This document shows positions 10,801 to 24,371 of a stretch of 64,000 nucleotides of DNA, in pieces. Under the pieces are notes generated by a model, which made no database searches, was not told the origin of the DNA, and saw only the letters and a list, made by a program, of their open reading frames with translations. The translations under genes were made by a program, and so were the position numbers. Numbering within the stretch: the first letter of the stretch is position 1; the number at the start of each line of letters is the position of its first letter. The stretch covers positions 37,128,426 to 37,192,425 of the forward strand of contig CP136064.1 in the NCBI GenBank assembly GCA_032622095.1, given 5' to 3'. The stretch comes from Siphonodentalium dalli. Its lineage: Eukaryota; Mollusca; Scaphopoda; Gadilida; Siphonodentaliidae.

Positions 10801-13130
10801 GGGAGGATGCGTATTATCGGTAATGGTGTGGCGATAATGAGTCCTGAAACAGGAGAGGATGCGTATTATCAGTAATGGTGTGGCGGCAATGAGTCCTGAA
10901 ACAGGATATGAGTAGTATTATCATTGTGTGGCGATAATGAGTCCTGAAACAGGGAAGATGCGTATTATCAGTAATGTTGTGGCGACAATGAGTCCTGAAA
11001 CAGGATATGAGTAGTATTATCATTGTGTGGCGATAATGAGTCCTGAAACAGGATATGAGTCGTATTATCAGTAATGTTGTGGCGATAATGAGTCATGAAA
11101 CAGGATATGAGTCGTATTATCAGTAATGGTGTGGCGATAATGAGTCATGAAACAGGGAAGGATGCGTATTATCAGCAATGGTGTGGCGACAATGAGTCCT
11201 GAAACAGGATATGAGTAGTATTATCATTGTGTGGCGATAATCAGTCCTGAAACAGGGGAGGATGCGTATTATCAGTAATGGTGTGGCGATAATGAGTCCT
11301 GAAACAGGAGAGGAGGCGTATTATCAGTAATGGTGTGGCGATAATGAGTCCTGAAACAGGATATGAGTAGTATTATCATTGTGTGGCGATAATGAGTCCT
11401 GAAACAGGAGAGGATGCGTATTATCAGCAATGGTGTGGCGACAATGAGTTCTGAAACAGGATATGAGTAGTATTATCATTGTGTGGCGATAATGAGTCCT
11501 GAAACAGGGGAGGATGCGTATTATCAGCAATGGTGTGGCGACAATGAGTCCTGAAACAGGAGAGGAGGCGTATTATCAGTAATGGTGTGGCGACAATGAG
11601 TCCTGAAACAGGATATGAGTAGTATGATCATTGTGTGGCGATAATGAGTCCTGAAACAGGGCAGGATGCATATTATCAGTAATGGTGTGGCGATAATGAG
11701 TCCTGAAACAGGGGAGGATGCGTATTATCAGTAATGGTGCGGCGATAATGAGTCCTGAAACAGGAGAGGAGGCGTATTATCAGTAATGGTGTGGCGATAA
11801 TGAGTCCTGAAACAGGATATGAGTAGTATTATCATTGTGTGGCGATAATGAGTCCTGAAACAGGAGAGGATGCGTATTATCAGCAATGGTGTGGCGACAA
11901 TGAGTTCTGAAACAGGATATGAGTAGTATTATCATAGTGTGGCGATAATGAGTCCTGAAACAGGAGAGGATGCGTATTATCAGTAATGTTGTGGCGACAA
12001 TGAGTCCTGAAACAGGATATGAGTAGTATTATCATTGTGTGGCGATAAAGAGTCCTGAAACAGGAGATGATGCGTATTATCAGTAATGTTGTGGCGATAA
12101 TGAGTCCTGAAACAGGACAGGATGCGTATTATCATTGTGTGGCGATAATGAGTCCTGAAACAGGGGAGGATGCGTATTATCGGTAATGTTGTGGCGATAA
12201 TGAGTCCTGCAACAGGAGAGGAGGCGTATTATCAGTAATGGTGTGGCGATAATGAGTCCTGAAACAGGAGAGGATGCGTATTATTAGTAATGGTGTGGCG
12301 ATAATGAGTCCTGAAACGGGATATGAGTAGTATTATCATTGTGTGGCGATAATGAGTCCTGAAACAGGGGAGGATGCGTATTATCGGTAATGGTGTGGCG
12401 ATAATGAGTCCTGAAACAGGAGAGGATGCGTATTATCAGTAATGGTGTGGCGGCAATGAGTCCTGAAACAGGATATGAGTAGTATTATCATTGTGTGGCG
12501 ATAATGAGTCCTGAAACAGGGGAGGATGCGTATTATCGGTAATGGTGTGGCGATAATGAGTCCTGAAACAGGAGAGGATGCGTATTATCAGTAATGGTGT
12601 GGCGATAATGAGTCCTGAAACAGGGAAGGATGCGTATTATCAGCAATGGTGTGGCGACAATGAGTCCTGAAACAGGATATGAGTAGTATTATCATTGTGT
12701 GGCGATAATGAGTCCTGAAACAGGAGAGGATGCGTATTATCAGTAATGTTGTGGCGATAATGAGTCCTGAAACAGGCGAGGTTGCGTATAATCAGTAATG
12801 GTGTGGCGATAATGAGTCCTGAAACAGGAGAGGAGGCGTATTATCAGTAATGGTGTGGCGATAATGAGTCCTGAAACAGGATATGAGTAGTATTATCATT
12901 GTGTGGCGATATTGAGTCCTGAAAAAGGAGAGGATGCGTATTATCAGCAATGGTGTGGCGACAATGAGTCCTGAAACAGGAGAGGAGGCGTATTATCAGT
13001 AATGGTGTGGCGACAATGAGTCCTGAAACAGGATATGAGTAGTATGATCATTGTGTGGCGATAATGAGTCCTGAAACAGGGGAGGATGCATATTATCAGT
13101 AATGGTGTGGCGATAATGAGTCCTGAAACA
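10800..13130. repeat. 2,331-bp tandem unit, copy 1
   Basis: Matches 13,131-15,461 at a constant offset of 2,331 bp. Private variants confirm this: tagtatgatcatt (at about 11,621 and 13,952), gtcctgcaacagg (at about 12,205 and 14,536) and gaaaaaggag (12,921 and 15,252). Length is consistent with 46 monomers. The right part, from about 11.5 kb, is itself a 1,420-bp HOR-like unit. Confidence 0.87.
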
Positions 13131-15461
13131 GGAGAGGATGCGTATTATCGGTAATGGTGTGGCGATAATGAGTCCTGAAACAGGAGAGGATGCGTATTAT
13201 CAGTAATGGTGTGGCGGCAATGAGTCCTGAAACAGGATGTGAGTAGTATTATCATTGTGTGGCGATAATGAGTCCTGAAACAGGGAAGATGCGTATTATC
13301 AGTAATGTTGTGGCGACAATGAGTCCTGAAACAGGATATGAGTAGTATTATCATTGTGTGGCGATAATGAGTCCTGAAACAGGATATGAGTCGTATTATC
13401 AGTAATGTTGTGGCGATAATGAGTCATGAAACAGGATATGAGTCGTATTATCAGTAATGGTGTGGCGATAATGAGTCATGAAACAGGGAAGGATGCGTAT
13501 TATCAGCAATGGTGTGGCGACAATGAGTCCTGAAACAGGATATGAGTAGTATTATCATTGTGTGGCGATAATGAGTCCTGAAACAGGGGAGGATGCGTAT
13601 TATCAGTAATGGTGTGGCGATAATGAGTCCTGAAACAGGAGAGGAGGCGTATTATCAGTAATGGTGTGGCGATAATGAGTCCTGAAACAGGATATGAGTA
13701 GTATTATCATTGTGTGGCGATAATGAGTCCTGAAACAGGAGAGGATGCGTATTATCAGCAATGGTGTGGCGACAATGAGTTCTGAAACAGGATATGAGTA
13801 GTATTATCATTGTGTGGCGATAATGAGTCCTGAAACAGGGGAGGATGCGTATTATCAGCAATGGTGTGGCGACAATGAGTCCTGAAACAGGAGAGGAGGC
13901 GTATTATCAGTAATGGTGTGGCGACAATGAGTCCTGAAACAGGATATGAGTAGTATGATCATTGTGTGGCGATAATGAGTCCTGAAACAGGGGAGGATGC
14001 ATATTATCAGTAATGGTGTGGCGATAATGAGTCCTGAAACAGGGGAGGATGCGTATTATCAGTAATGGTGTGGCGATAATGAGTCCTGAAACAGGAGAGG
14101 AGGCGTATTATCAGTAATGGTGTGGCGATAATGAGTCCTGAAACAGGATATGAGTAGTATTATCATTGTGTGGCGATAATGAGTCCTGAAACAGGAGAGG
14201 ATGCGTATTATCAGCAATGGTGTGGCGACAATGAGTTCTGAAACAGGATATGAGTAGTATTATCATAGTGTGGCGATAATGAGTCCTGAAACAGGAGAGG
14301 ATGCGTATTATCAGTAATGTTGTGGCGACAATGAGTCCTGAAACAGGATATGAGTAGTATTATCATTGTGTGGCGATAAAGAGTCCTGAAACAGGAGATG
14401 ATGCGTATTATCAGTAATGTTGTGGCGATAATGAGTCCTGAAACAGGACAGGATGCGTATTATCATTGTGTGGCGATAATGAGTCCTGAAACAGGGGAGG
14501 ATGCGTATTATCGGTAATGTTGTGGCGATAATGAGTCCTGCAACAGGAGAGGAGGCGTATTATCAGTAATGGTGTGGCGATAATGAGTCCTGAAACAGGA
14601 GAGGATGCGTATTATTAGTAATGGTGTGGCGATAATGAGTCCTGAAACGGGATATGAGTAGTATTATCATTGTGTGGCGATAATGAGTCCTGAAACAGGG
14701 GAGGATGCGTATTATCGGTAATGGTGTGGCGATAATGAGTCCTGAAACAGGAGAGGATGCGTATTATCAGTAATGGTGTGGCGGCAATGAGTCCTGAAAC
14801 AGGATATGAGTAGTATTATCATTGTGTGGCGATAATGAGTCCTGAAACAGGGGAGGATGCGTATTATCGGTAATGGTGTGGCGATAATGAGTCCTGAAAC
14901 AGGAGAGGATGCGTATTATCAGTAATGGTGTGGCGATAATGAGTCCTGAAACAGGGAAGGATGCGTATTATCAGCAATGGTGTGGCGACAATGAGTCCTG
15001 AAACAGGATATGAGTAGTATTATCATTGTGTGGCGATAATGAGTCCTGAAACAGGAGAGGATGCGTATTATCAGTAATGTTGTGGCGATAATGAGTCCTG
15101 AAACAGGCGAGGTTGCGTATAATCAGTAATGGTGTGGCGATAATGAGTCCTGAAACAGGAGAGGAGGCGTATTATCAGTAATGGTGTGGCGATAATGAGT
15201 CCTGAAACAGGATATGAGTAGTATTATCATTGTGTGGCGATATTGAGTCCTGAAAAAGGAGAGGATGCGTATTATCAGCAATGGTGTGGCGACAATGAGT
15301 CCTGAAACAGGAGAGGAGGCGTATTATCAGTAATGGTGTGGCGACAATGAGTCCTGAAACAGGATATGAGTAGTATGATCATTGTGTGGCGATAATGAGT
15401 CCTGAAACAGGGGAGGATGCATATTATCAGTAATGGTGTGGCGATAATGAGTCCTGAAACA
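13131..15461. repeat. 2,331-bp tandem unit, copy 2
   Basis: Second copy of 10,800-13,130, sharing its private variants. Its 1,420-bp part is followed by yet another copy (see the unit at about 15,373-16,690). Confidence 0.87.
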
Positions 15462-16690
15462 GGGGAGGATGCGTATTATCAGTAATGGTGTGGCGATAAT
15501 GAGTCCTGAAACAGGAGAGGAGGCGTATTATCAGTAATGGTGTGGCGATAATGAGTCCTGAAACAGGATATGAGTAGTATTATCATTGTGTGGCGATAAT
15601 GAGTCCTGAAACAGGAGAGGATGCGTATTATCAGGAATGGTGTGGCGACAATGAGTTCTGAAACAGGATATGAGTAGTATTATCATAGTGTGGCGATAAT
15701 GAGTCCTGAAACAGGAGAGGATGCGTATTATCAGTAATGTTGTGGCGACAATGAGTCCTGAAACAGGATATGAGTAGTATTATCATTGTGTGGCGATAAA
15801 GAGTCCTGAAACAGGAGATGATGCGTATTATCAGTAATGTTGTGGCGATAATGAGTCCTGAAACAGGACAGGATGCGTATTATCATTGTGTGGCGATAAT
15901 GAGTCCTGAAACAGGGGAGGATGCGTATTATCGGTAATGTTGTGGCGATAATGAGTCCTGCAACAGGAGAGGAGGCGTATTATCAGTAATGGTGTGGCGA
16001 TAATGAGTCCTGAAACATGAGAGGATGCGTATTATTAGTAATGGTGTGGCGATAATGAGTCCTGAAACGGGATATGAGTAGTATTATCATTGTGTGGCGA
16101 TAATGAGTCCTGAAACAGGGGAGGATGCGTATTATCGGTAATGGTGTGGCGATAATGAGTCCTGAAACAGGAGAGGATGCGTATTATCAGTAATTGTGTG
16201 GCGGCAATGAGTCCTGAGACAGGATATGAGTAGTATTATCATTGTGTGGCGATAATGAGTCCTGAAACAGGGAAGGATGCGTATTATCAGCAATGGTGTG
16301 GCGACAATGAGTCCTGAAACAGGATATGAGTAGTATTATCATTGTGTGGCGATAATGAGTCCTGAAACAGGAGAGGATGCGTATTATCAGTAATGTTGTG
16401 GCGATAATGAGTCCTGAAACAGGCGAGGTTGCGTATTATCAGTAATGGTGTGGCGATAATGAGTCCTGAAACAGGAGAGGAGGCGTATTATCAGTAATGG
16501 TGTGGCGATAATGAGTCCTGAAACAGGATATGAGTAGTATTATCATTGTGTGGCGATATTGAGTCCTGAAAAAGGAGAGGATGCGTATTATCAGCAATGG
16601 TGTGGCGACAATGAGTTCTGAAACAGGATATGAGTAGTATTATCATTGTGTGGCGATAATGAGTCCTGAAACAGGAGAGGATGCGTATTA
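15373..16690. repeat. Further 1,420-type unit lacking two monomers
   Basis: Continues the 1,420-bp series: tagtatgatcatt at 13,952 recurs at 15,372, and gtcctgcaacagg at 14,536 recurs at 15,956. The distance between gaaaaaggag marks at 15,252 and 16,568 is only 1,316, which is 1,420 minus two 52-bp monomers. The missing pair is the ggtaatgg and agtaatgg monomers expected near 16,260. Confidence 0.83.
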
Positions 16691-19278
16691 TCAGTAATGT
16701 TGTGGCGACAATGAGTCCTGAAACAGGATATGAGTAGTATTATTATTGTGTGGCGATAAAGAGTCCTGAAACAGGAGATGATGCGTATTATCAGTAATGT
16801 TGTGGCGATAATGAGTCCTGAAACAGGAGAGGATGCGTATTATCAGTAATGGTGTGGCGATAATGAGTCCTAAAACTGTAGAGGATGCGTATTATCATTG
16901 TGTTGCGATAATGAGTCCTGAAACAGGAGAGGATGCGTATTATCAGTAATGGTGTGGCGATAATGAGTCCTGAAACAGGAGAGGATGCGTATTATCATTG
17001 TGTGGCGATAATGAGTCCTGAAACAGGAGAGGATGCGTATTATCAGTAATGGTGTGGCGACAATGAGTCCTGAAACAGGATATGAGTAGTATTATCATAG
17101 TGTGGCGACAATGAGTCCTGAAACAGGGAAGATGCGTATTATCAGTAATGTTGTGGCGACAATGAGTCCTGAAACAGGATATGAGTAGTATTATCATTGT
17201 GTGGCGATAATGAGTCCTGAAACAGGATATGAGTCGTATTATCAGTAATGTTGTGGCGATAATGAGTCATGAAACAGGATACGAGTCGTATTATCAGTAA
17301 TGGTGTGGCGATAATGAGTCCTGAAACAGGGAAGGATGCGTATTATCAGCAATGGTGTGGCGACAATGAGTTCTGAAACAGGATATTAGTAGTATTATCA
17401 TTGTGTGGCGATAATGAGTCCTGAAACAGGAGAGGATGCGTATTATCAGTAATGTTGTGGCGACAATGAGTCCTGAAACAGGATATGAGTAGTATTATCA
17501 TTGTGTGGCGATAAAGAGTCCTGAAACAGGAGATGATGCGTATTATCAGTAATGTTGTGGCGATAATGAGTCCTGAAACAGGACAGGATGCGTATTATCA
17601 TTGTGTGGCGATAATGAGTCCTGAAACAGGGGAGGATGCGTATTATCGGTAATGTTGTGGCGATAATGAGTCCTGCAACAGGAGAGGAGGCGTATTATCA
17701 GTAATGGTGTGGCGATAATGAGTCCTGAAACAGGAGAGGATGCGTATTATTAGTAATGGTGTGGCGATAATGAGTCCTGAAACGGGATATGAGTAGTATT
17801 ATCATTGTGTGGCGATAATGAGTCCTGAAACAGGGGAGGATGCGTATTATCGGTAATGGTGTGGCGATAATGAGTCCTGAAACAGGAGAGGATGCGTATT
17901 ATCAGTAATGGTGTGGCGGCAATGAGTCCTGAAACAGGATATGAGTAGTATTATCATTGTGTGGCGATAATGAGTCCTGAAACAGGGGAGGATGCGTATT
18001 ATCGGTAATGGTGTGGCGATAATGAGTCCTGAAACAGGAGAGGATGCGTATTATCAGTAATGGTGTGGCGATAATGAGTCCTGAAACAGGGAAGGATGCG
18101 TATAATCAGCAATGGTGTGGCGACAATGAGTCCTGAAACAGGATATGAGTAGTATTATCATTGTGTGGCGATAATGAGTCCTGAAACAGGAGAGGATGCG
18201 TATTATCAGTAATGTTGTGGCGATAATGAGTCCTGAAACAGGCGAGGTTGTGTATTATCAGTAATGGTGTGGCGATAATGAGTCCTGAAACAGGAGAGGA
18301 GGCGTATTATCAGTAATGGTGTGGCGATAATGAGTCCTGAAACAGGATATGAGTAGTATTATCATTGTGTGGCGATATTGAGTCCTGAAAAAGGAGAGGA
18401 TGCGTATTATCAGCAATGGTGTGGCGACAATGAGTTCTGAAACAGGATATGAGTAGTATTATCATTGTGTGGCGATAATGAGTCCTGAAACAGGAGAGGA
18501 TGCGTATTATCAGTAATGTTGTGGCGACAATGAGTCCTGAAACAGGATATGAGTAGTATTATCATTGTGTGGCGATAAAGAGTCCTGAAACAGGAAATGA
18601 TGCGTATTATCATTAATGTTGTGGCGATAATGAGTCCTGAAACAGGAGAGGATGCGTATTATCAGTAATGGTGTGGCGATAATGAGTCCTGAAACTGTAG
18701 AGGATGCGTATTATCATTGTGTTGCGATAATGAGTCCTGAAACAGGAGAGGATGCGTATTATCAGTAATGGTGTGGCGATAATGAGTCCTGAAACAGGAG
18801 AGGATGCGTATTATCATTGTGTGGCGATAATGAGTCCTGAAACATGAGAGGATGCGTATTATCAGTAATGGTGTGGCGACAATGAGTCCTGAAACAGGAT
18901 ATGAATAGTATTATCATAGTGTGGCGACAATGAGTCCTGAAACAGGGAAGATGCGTATTATCAGTAATGTTGTGGCGACAATGAGTCCTGAAACAGGATA
19001 TGAGTAGTATTATCATTGTGTGGCGATAATGAGTCCTGAAACAGGATATGAGTCGTATTATCAGTAATGTTGTGGCGATAATGAGTCATGAAACAGGATA
19101 CGAGTCGTATTATCAGTAATGGTGTGGCGATAATGAGTCCTGAAACAGGGAAGGATGCGTATTATCAGCAATGGTGTGGCGACAATGAGTCCTGAAACAG
19201 GATATTAGTAGTATTATCATTGTGTGGCGATAATGAGTCCTGAAACAGGAGAGGATGCGTATTATCAGTAATGTTGTG
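16260..19278. repeat. 1.2-kb segment repeated at 1,819-bp offset
   Basis: About 16,260-17,459 matches about 18,080-19,278 at exactly 1,819 bp. Marks include ggcgaggtt (16,422 and 18,241), gaaaaaggag (16,568 and 18,387), the rare gtgttgcgataatgag and cctgaaactgtag (near 16,875 and 18,694), and the gatattagtag tails near 17,387 and 19,206. The 17,460-18,080 stretch between them resembles the 1,420-type unit, including gtcctgcaacagg at about 17,671. Confidence 0.83.
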
Positions 19279-19370
19279 GCGATAATGGGTCCTGAAACAG
19301 GAGAGGAGGCGTATTATCAGTAATGGTGTGGCGATAATGAGTCCTGAAACAGGATATGAGTAGTATTATC

Positions 19371-19674
19371 ATTATGTGGCGACAATGAGTCCTGAAACAG
19401 GATATGAGTAGTATTATCAGCAATGGTGTGGCGATAATGAGTCGTGAAACAGGAGAGGATGCGTATTATCAGTAATGGTGTGGCGACAATGAGTCCTGAA
19501 ACAGGATATGAGTAGTATTATCATTATGTGGCGACAATGAGTCCTGAAACAGGATATGAGTAGTATTATCAGCAATGGTGTGGCGATAATGAGTCGTGAA
19601 ACAGGAGAGGATGCGTATTATCAGTAATGGTGTGGCGATAATGAGACCTGAAACAGGAGAGGAGGCGTATTATC
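19371..19674. repeat. 152-bp tandem duplication (three monomers, two copies)
   Basis: A block of one short-head monomer with the rare head attatgtgg and two 52-bp monomers, one with gagtcgtgaaac, occurs at 19,371 and again at 19,523, exactly 152 bp apart (48 + 52 + 52). The attatgtgg head recurs once more at 19,979 in the following 516-bp module, the likely source of the block. Confidence 0.85.
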
Positions 19675-19874
19675 AGTAATGGTGTGGCGATAATGAGTCC
19701 TGAAACAGGATATGAGTAGTATTATCATTGTGTGGCGATAATGAGTCCTGAAACAGGAGAGGGTGCGTATTATCAGCAATGGTGTGGCGACAATGAGTCC
19801 TGAAACAGGATATGAGTAGTTTTATCATTGTGTGGCGATAATGAGTCCTGAAACAGGAGAGGATGCGTATTATC

Positions 19875-20390
19875 AGTAATGTTGTGGCGACAATGAGTCC
19901 TGAAACAGGATATGAGTAGTATTATCAGTAATGGTGTGGCGACAATGAGTCCTGAAACAGGATATGAGTAGTATTATCATTATGTGGCGACAATGAGTCC
20001 TGAAACAGGATATGAGTAGTATTGTCAGCAATGGTGTGGCGATAATGAGTCGTGAAACAGGAGAGGATGCGTATTATCAGTAATGGTGTGGCGACAATGA
20101 GTCCTGAAACAGGATATGAGTAGTATTATCAGTAATGGTGTGGCGACAATGAGTCCTGAAACAGGATATGAGTAGTATTATCAGTAATGTTGTGGCGACA
20201 ATGAGTCCTGAAACAGGATGTGAGTAGTATTATCAGTAATGGTGTGGCGACAATGAGCCCTGGAACAGGATATGAGTAGTATTATCAGTAATGGTGTGGC
20301 GACAATGAGTCCTGAAACAGGATATGAGTAGTATTATCAGTAATGTTGTGGCGACAATGAGTCCTGAAACAGGATATGAGTAGTATTACC
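19875..20390. repeat. 516-bp ten-monomer module, copy at 19.9 kb
   Basis: Same ten-monomer order as 9,292-9,807, including gagccctgg (20,255), with private changes: head attatgtgg in the short monomer, gtcgtgaaac in the fourth and a final tattacc. Exactly 516 bp. Its counterpart in superunit B is 40,122-40,637. Confidence 0.88.
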
Positions 20391-22350
20391 ATTGTGTGGC
20401 GATAATGAGTCCTGAAACAGGGGAGGATGCATATTATCAGTAATGGTGTGGCGATAATGAGTCCTGAAACAGGGGAGGATGCGTATTATCAGTAATGGTG
20501 TGGCGATAATGAGTCCTGAAACAGGAGAGGAGGCGTATTATCAGTAATGGTGTGGCGATAATGAGTCCTGAAACAGGATATGAGTAGTATTATCATTGTG
20601 TGGCGATAATGAGTCATGAAACAGGAGAGGATGCGTATTATCAGCAATGGTGTGGCGACATTGACTTCTGAAACAGGATATGAGTAGTATTATCATTGTG
20701 TGGCGATAATGAGTCCTGAAACAGGAGAGGATACGTATTATCAGTAATGTTGTGGCGACAATGAGTCCTGAAACAGGATATGAGTAGTATTATCATTGTG
20801 TGGCGATAAAGAGTCCTGAAACAGGAGATGATGCGTATTATCAGTAATGTTGTGGCGATAATGAGTCCTGAAACAGGAGAGGATGCGTATTATTATTGTG
20901 TGGCGATAATGAGTCCTGAAACAGGGGAGGATGCGTATTATCGGTAATGGTGTGGCGATAATGAGTCCTGAAACAGGAGAGGAGGCGTATTATCAGTAAT
21001 GGTGTGGCGATAATGAGTCCTGAAACAGGAGAGGATGCGTATTATTAGTAATGGTGTGGCGATAATGAGTCCTGAAACAGGATATGAGTAGTATTATCAT
21101 TGTGTGGCGATAATGAGTCCTGAAACAGGGGAGGATGCGTATTATCGGTAATGGTGTGGCGATAATGAGTCCTGAAACAGGAGAGGATGCGTATTATCAG
21201 TAATGGTGTGGCGGCAATGAGTCCTGAAACAGGATATGAGTAGTATTATCATTGTGTGGCGATAATGAGTCCTGAAACAGGGAAGATGCGTATTATCAGT
21301 AATGTTGTGGCGACATTGAGTCCTGAAACAGCATATGAGTAGTATTATCATTGTGTGGCGATAATGAGTCCTGAAACAGGATATGAGTCGTATTATCAGT
21401 AATGTTGTGGCGATAATGAGTCATGAAACAGGATATGAGTCGTATTATCAGTAATGGTGTGGCGATAATGAGTCCTGAAACAGGGGAGGATGCGTATTAT
21501 CAGTAATGGTGTGGCGATAATGAGTCCTGAAACAGGATATGAGTAGTATTATCATTGTGTGGCGATAATGAGTCCTGAAACAGGAGAGGATGCGTATTAT
21601 CAGTAATGTTGTGGCGATAATGAGTCCTGAAACAGGGGAGGATGCGTATTATCAGTAATGGTGTGGCGATAATGAGTCCTGACACAGGAGAGGAGGCGTA
21701 TTATCAGTAATGGTGTGGCGATAATGAGTCCTGAAACAGGATATGAGTAGTATTATCATTGTGTGGCGATGATGAGTCCTGAAACAGGAGAGGATGCGTA
21801 TTATCAGCAATGGTGTGGCGACAATGAGTTCTGTAACATGATATGAGTAGTATTATCATTGTGTGGTGATAATGAGTCCTGAAACAGCAGAGGATGCGTA
21901 TTATCAGTAATGTTGTGGCGACAATGAGTCCTGAAACAGGATATGAGTAGTATTATCATTGTGTGGCGATAAAGAGTACTGAAACAGGAGATGATGCGTA
22001 TTATCAGTAATGTTGTGGCGATAATGAGTCCTGAAACAGGAGAGGATGCGTATTATCAGTAATGTTGTGGCGACAATGAGTCCTGAAACAGGATATGAGT
22101 AGTATTATCATTGTGTGGCGATAAAGAGTCATGAAACAGGAGATGATGCGTATTATCAGTAATGTTGTGGCGATAATGAGTCCTGAAACAGGAGAGGATG
22201 CGTATTATCATTGTGTGGCGATAATGAGTCCTGAAACAGGGGAGGATGCGTATTATCGGTAATGGTGTGGCGAAAATGAGTCCTGAAAGGAGAGGAGGCG
22301 TATTATCAGTAATGGTGTGGCGATAATGAGTCCTGAAACAGGAGAGGATG
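20330..22350. repeat. 2,021-bp tandem duplication, copy 1
   Basis: Matches 22,351-24,371 at a constant 2,021 bp. Shared private variants include tattaccattg, gatgcatattatc, gacttctg, gaaacagcatatg, gatgatgagtcc, ctgtaacatgatatg and the 50-bp monomer with gtcctgaaaggagagg (22,258-22,307). The only substitution I noticed is gatacg at about 20,740 against gatgcg in copy 2. Length is consistent with 40 monomers. Confidence 0.92.
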
Positions 22351-24371
22351 CGTATTATCAGTAATGTTGTGGCGACAATGAGTCCTGAAACAGGATATGA
22401 GTAGTATTACCATTGTGTGGCGATAATGAGTCCTGAAACAGGGGAGGATGCATATTATCAGTAATGGTGTGGCGATAATGAGTCCTGAAACAGGGGAGGA
22501 TGCGTATTATCAGTAATGGTGTGGCGATAATGAGTCCTGAAACAGGAGAGGAGGCGTATTATCAGTAATGGTGTGGCGATAATGAGTCCTGAAACAGGAT
22601 ATGAGTAGTATTATCATTGTGTGGCGATAATGAGTCATGAAACAGGAGAGGATGCGTATTATCAGCAATGGTGTGGCGACATTGACTTCTGAAACAGGAT
22701 ATGAGTAGTATTATCATTGTGTGGCGATAATGAGTCCTGAAACAGGAGAGGATGCGTATTATCAGTAATGTTGTGGCGACAATGAGTCCTGAAACAGGAT
22801 ATGAGTAGTATTATCATTGTGTGGCGATAAAGAGTCCTGAAACAGGAGATGATGCGTATTATCAGTAATGTTGTGGCGATAATGAGTCCTGAAACAGGAG
22901 AGGATGCGTATTATTATTGTGTGGCGATAATGAGTCCTGAAACAGGGGAGGATGCGTATTATCGGTAATGGTGTGGCGATAATGAGTCCTGAAACAGGAG
23001 AGGAGGCGTATTATCAGTAATGGTGTGGCGATAATGAGTCCTGAAACAGGAGAGGATGCGTATTATTAGTAATGGTGTGGCGATAATGAGTCCTGAAACA
23101 GGATATGAGTAGTATTATCATTGTGTGGCGATAATGAGTCCTGAAACAGGGGAGGATGCGTATTATCGGTAATGGTGTGGCGATAATGAGTCCTGAAACA
23201 GGAGAGGATGCGTATTATCAGTAATGGTGTGGCGGCAATGAGTCCTGAAACAGGATATGAGTAGTATTATCATTGTGTGGCGATAATGAGTCCTGAAACA
23301 GGGAAGATGCGTATTATCAGTAATGTTGTGGCGACATTGAGTCCTGAAACAGCATATGAGTAGTATTATCATTGTGTGGCGATAATGAGTCCTGAAACAG
23401 GATATGAGTCGTATTATCAGTAATGTTGTGGCGATAATGAGTCATGAAACAGGATATGAGTCGTATTATCAGTAATGGTGTGGCGATAATGAGTCCTGAA
23501 ACAGGGGAGGATGCGTATTATCAGTAATGGTGTGGCGATAATGAGTCCTGAAACAGGATATGAGTAGTATTATCATTGTGTGGCGATAATGAGTCCTGAA
23601 ACAGGAGAGGATGCGTATTATCAGTAATGTTGTGGCGATAATGAGTCCTGAAACAGGGGAGGATGCGTATTATCAGTAATGGTGTGGCGATAATGAGTCC
23701 TGACACAGGAGAGGAGGCGTATTATCAGTAATGGTGTGGCGATAATGAGTCCTGAAACAGGATATGAGTAGTATTATCATTGTGTGGCGATGATGAGTCC
23801 TGAAACAGGAGAGGATGCGTATTATCAGCAATGGTGTGGCGACAATGAGTTCTGTAACATGATATGAGTAGTATTATCATTGTGTGGTGATAATGAGTCC
23901 TGAAACAGCAGAGGATGCGTATTATCAGTAATGTTGTGGCGACAATGAGTCCTGAAACAGGATATGAGTAGTATTATCATTGTGTGGCGATAAAGAGTAC
24001 TGAAACAGGAGATGATGCGTATTATCAGTAATGTTGTGGCGATAATGAGTCCTGAAACAGGAGAGGATGCGTATTATCAGTAATGTTGTGGCGACAATGA
24101 GTCCTGAAACAGGATATGAGTAGTATTATCATTGTGTGGCGATAAAGAGTCATGAAACAGGAGATGATGCGTATTATCAGTAATGTTGTGGCGATAATGA
24201 GTCCTGAAACAGGAGAGGATGCGTATTATCATTGTGTGGCGATAATGAGTCCTGAAACAGGGGAGGATGCGTATTATCGGTAATGGTGTGGCGAAAATGA
24301 GTCCTGAAAGGAGAGGAGGCGTATTATCAGTAATGGTGTGGCGATAATGAGTCCTGAAACAGGAGAGGATG
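22351..24371. repeat. 2,021-bp tandem duplication, copy 2
   Basis: Near-identical second copy of 20,330-22,350. The join lies around an agtaatgttgtgg, gacaat monomer: left of it copy 2 reads gagaggatgcg where copy 1 reads gatatgagtag. The duplicated 50-bp monomer is at 24,279-24,328. Confidence 0.92.

Noticed and set aside
11621-15385. TGATCA and ATGCAT restriction-type sites as functional marks
   Set aside because: tatgatcatt and gatgcatatt are single-base variants inherited by local duplication. They are useful as markers but give no sign of function.
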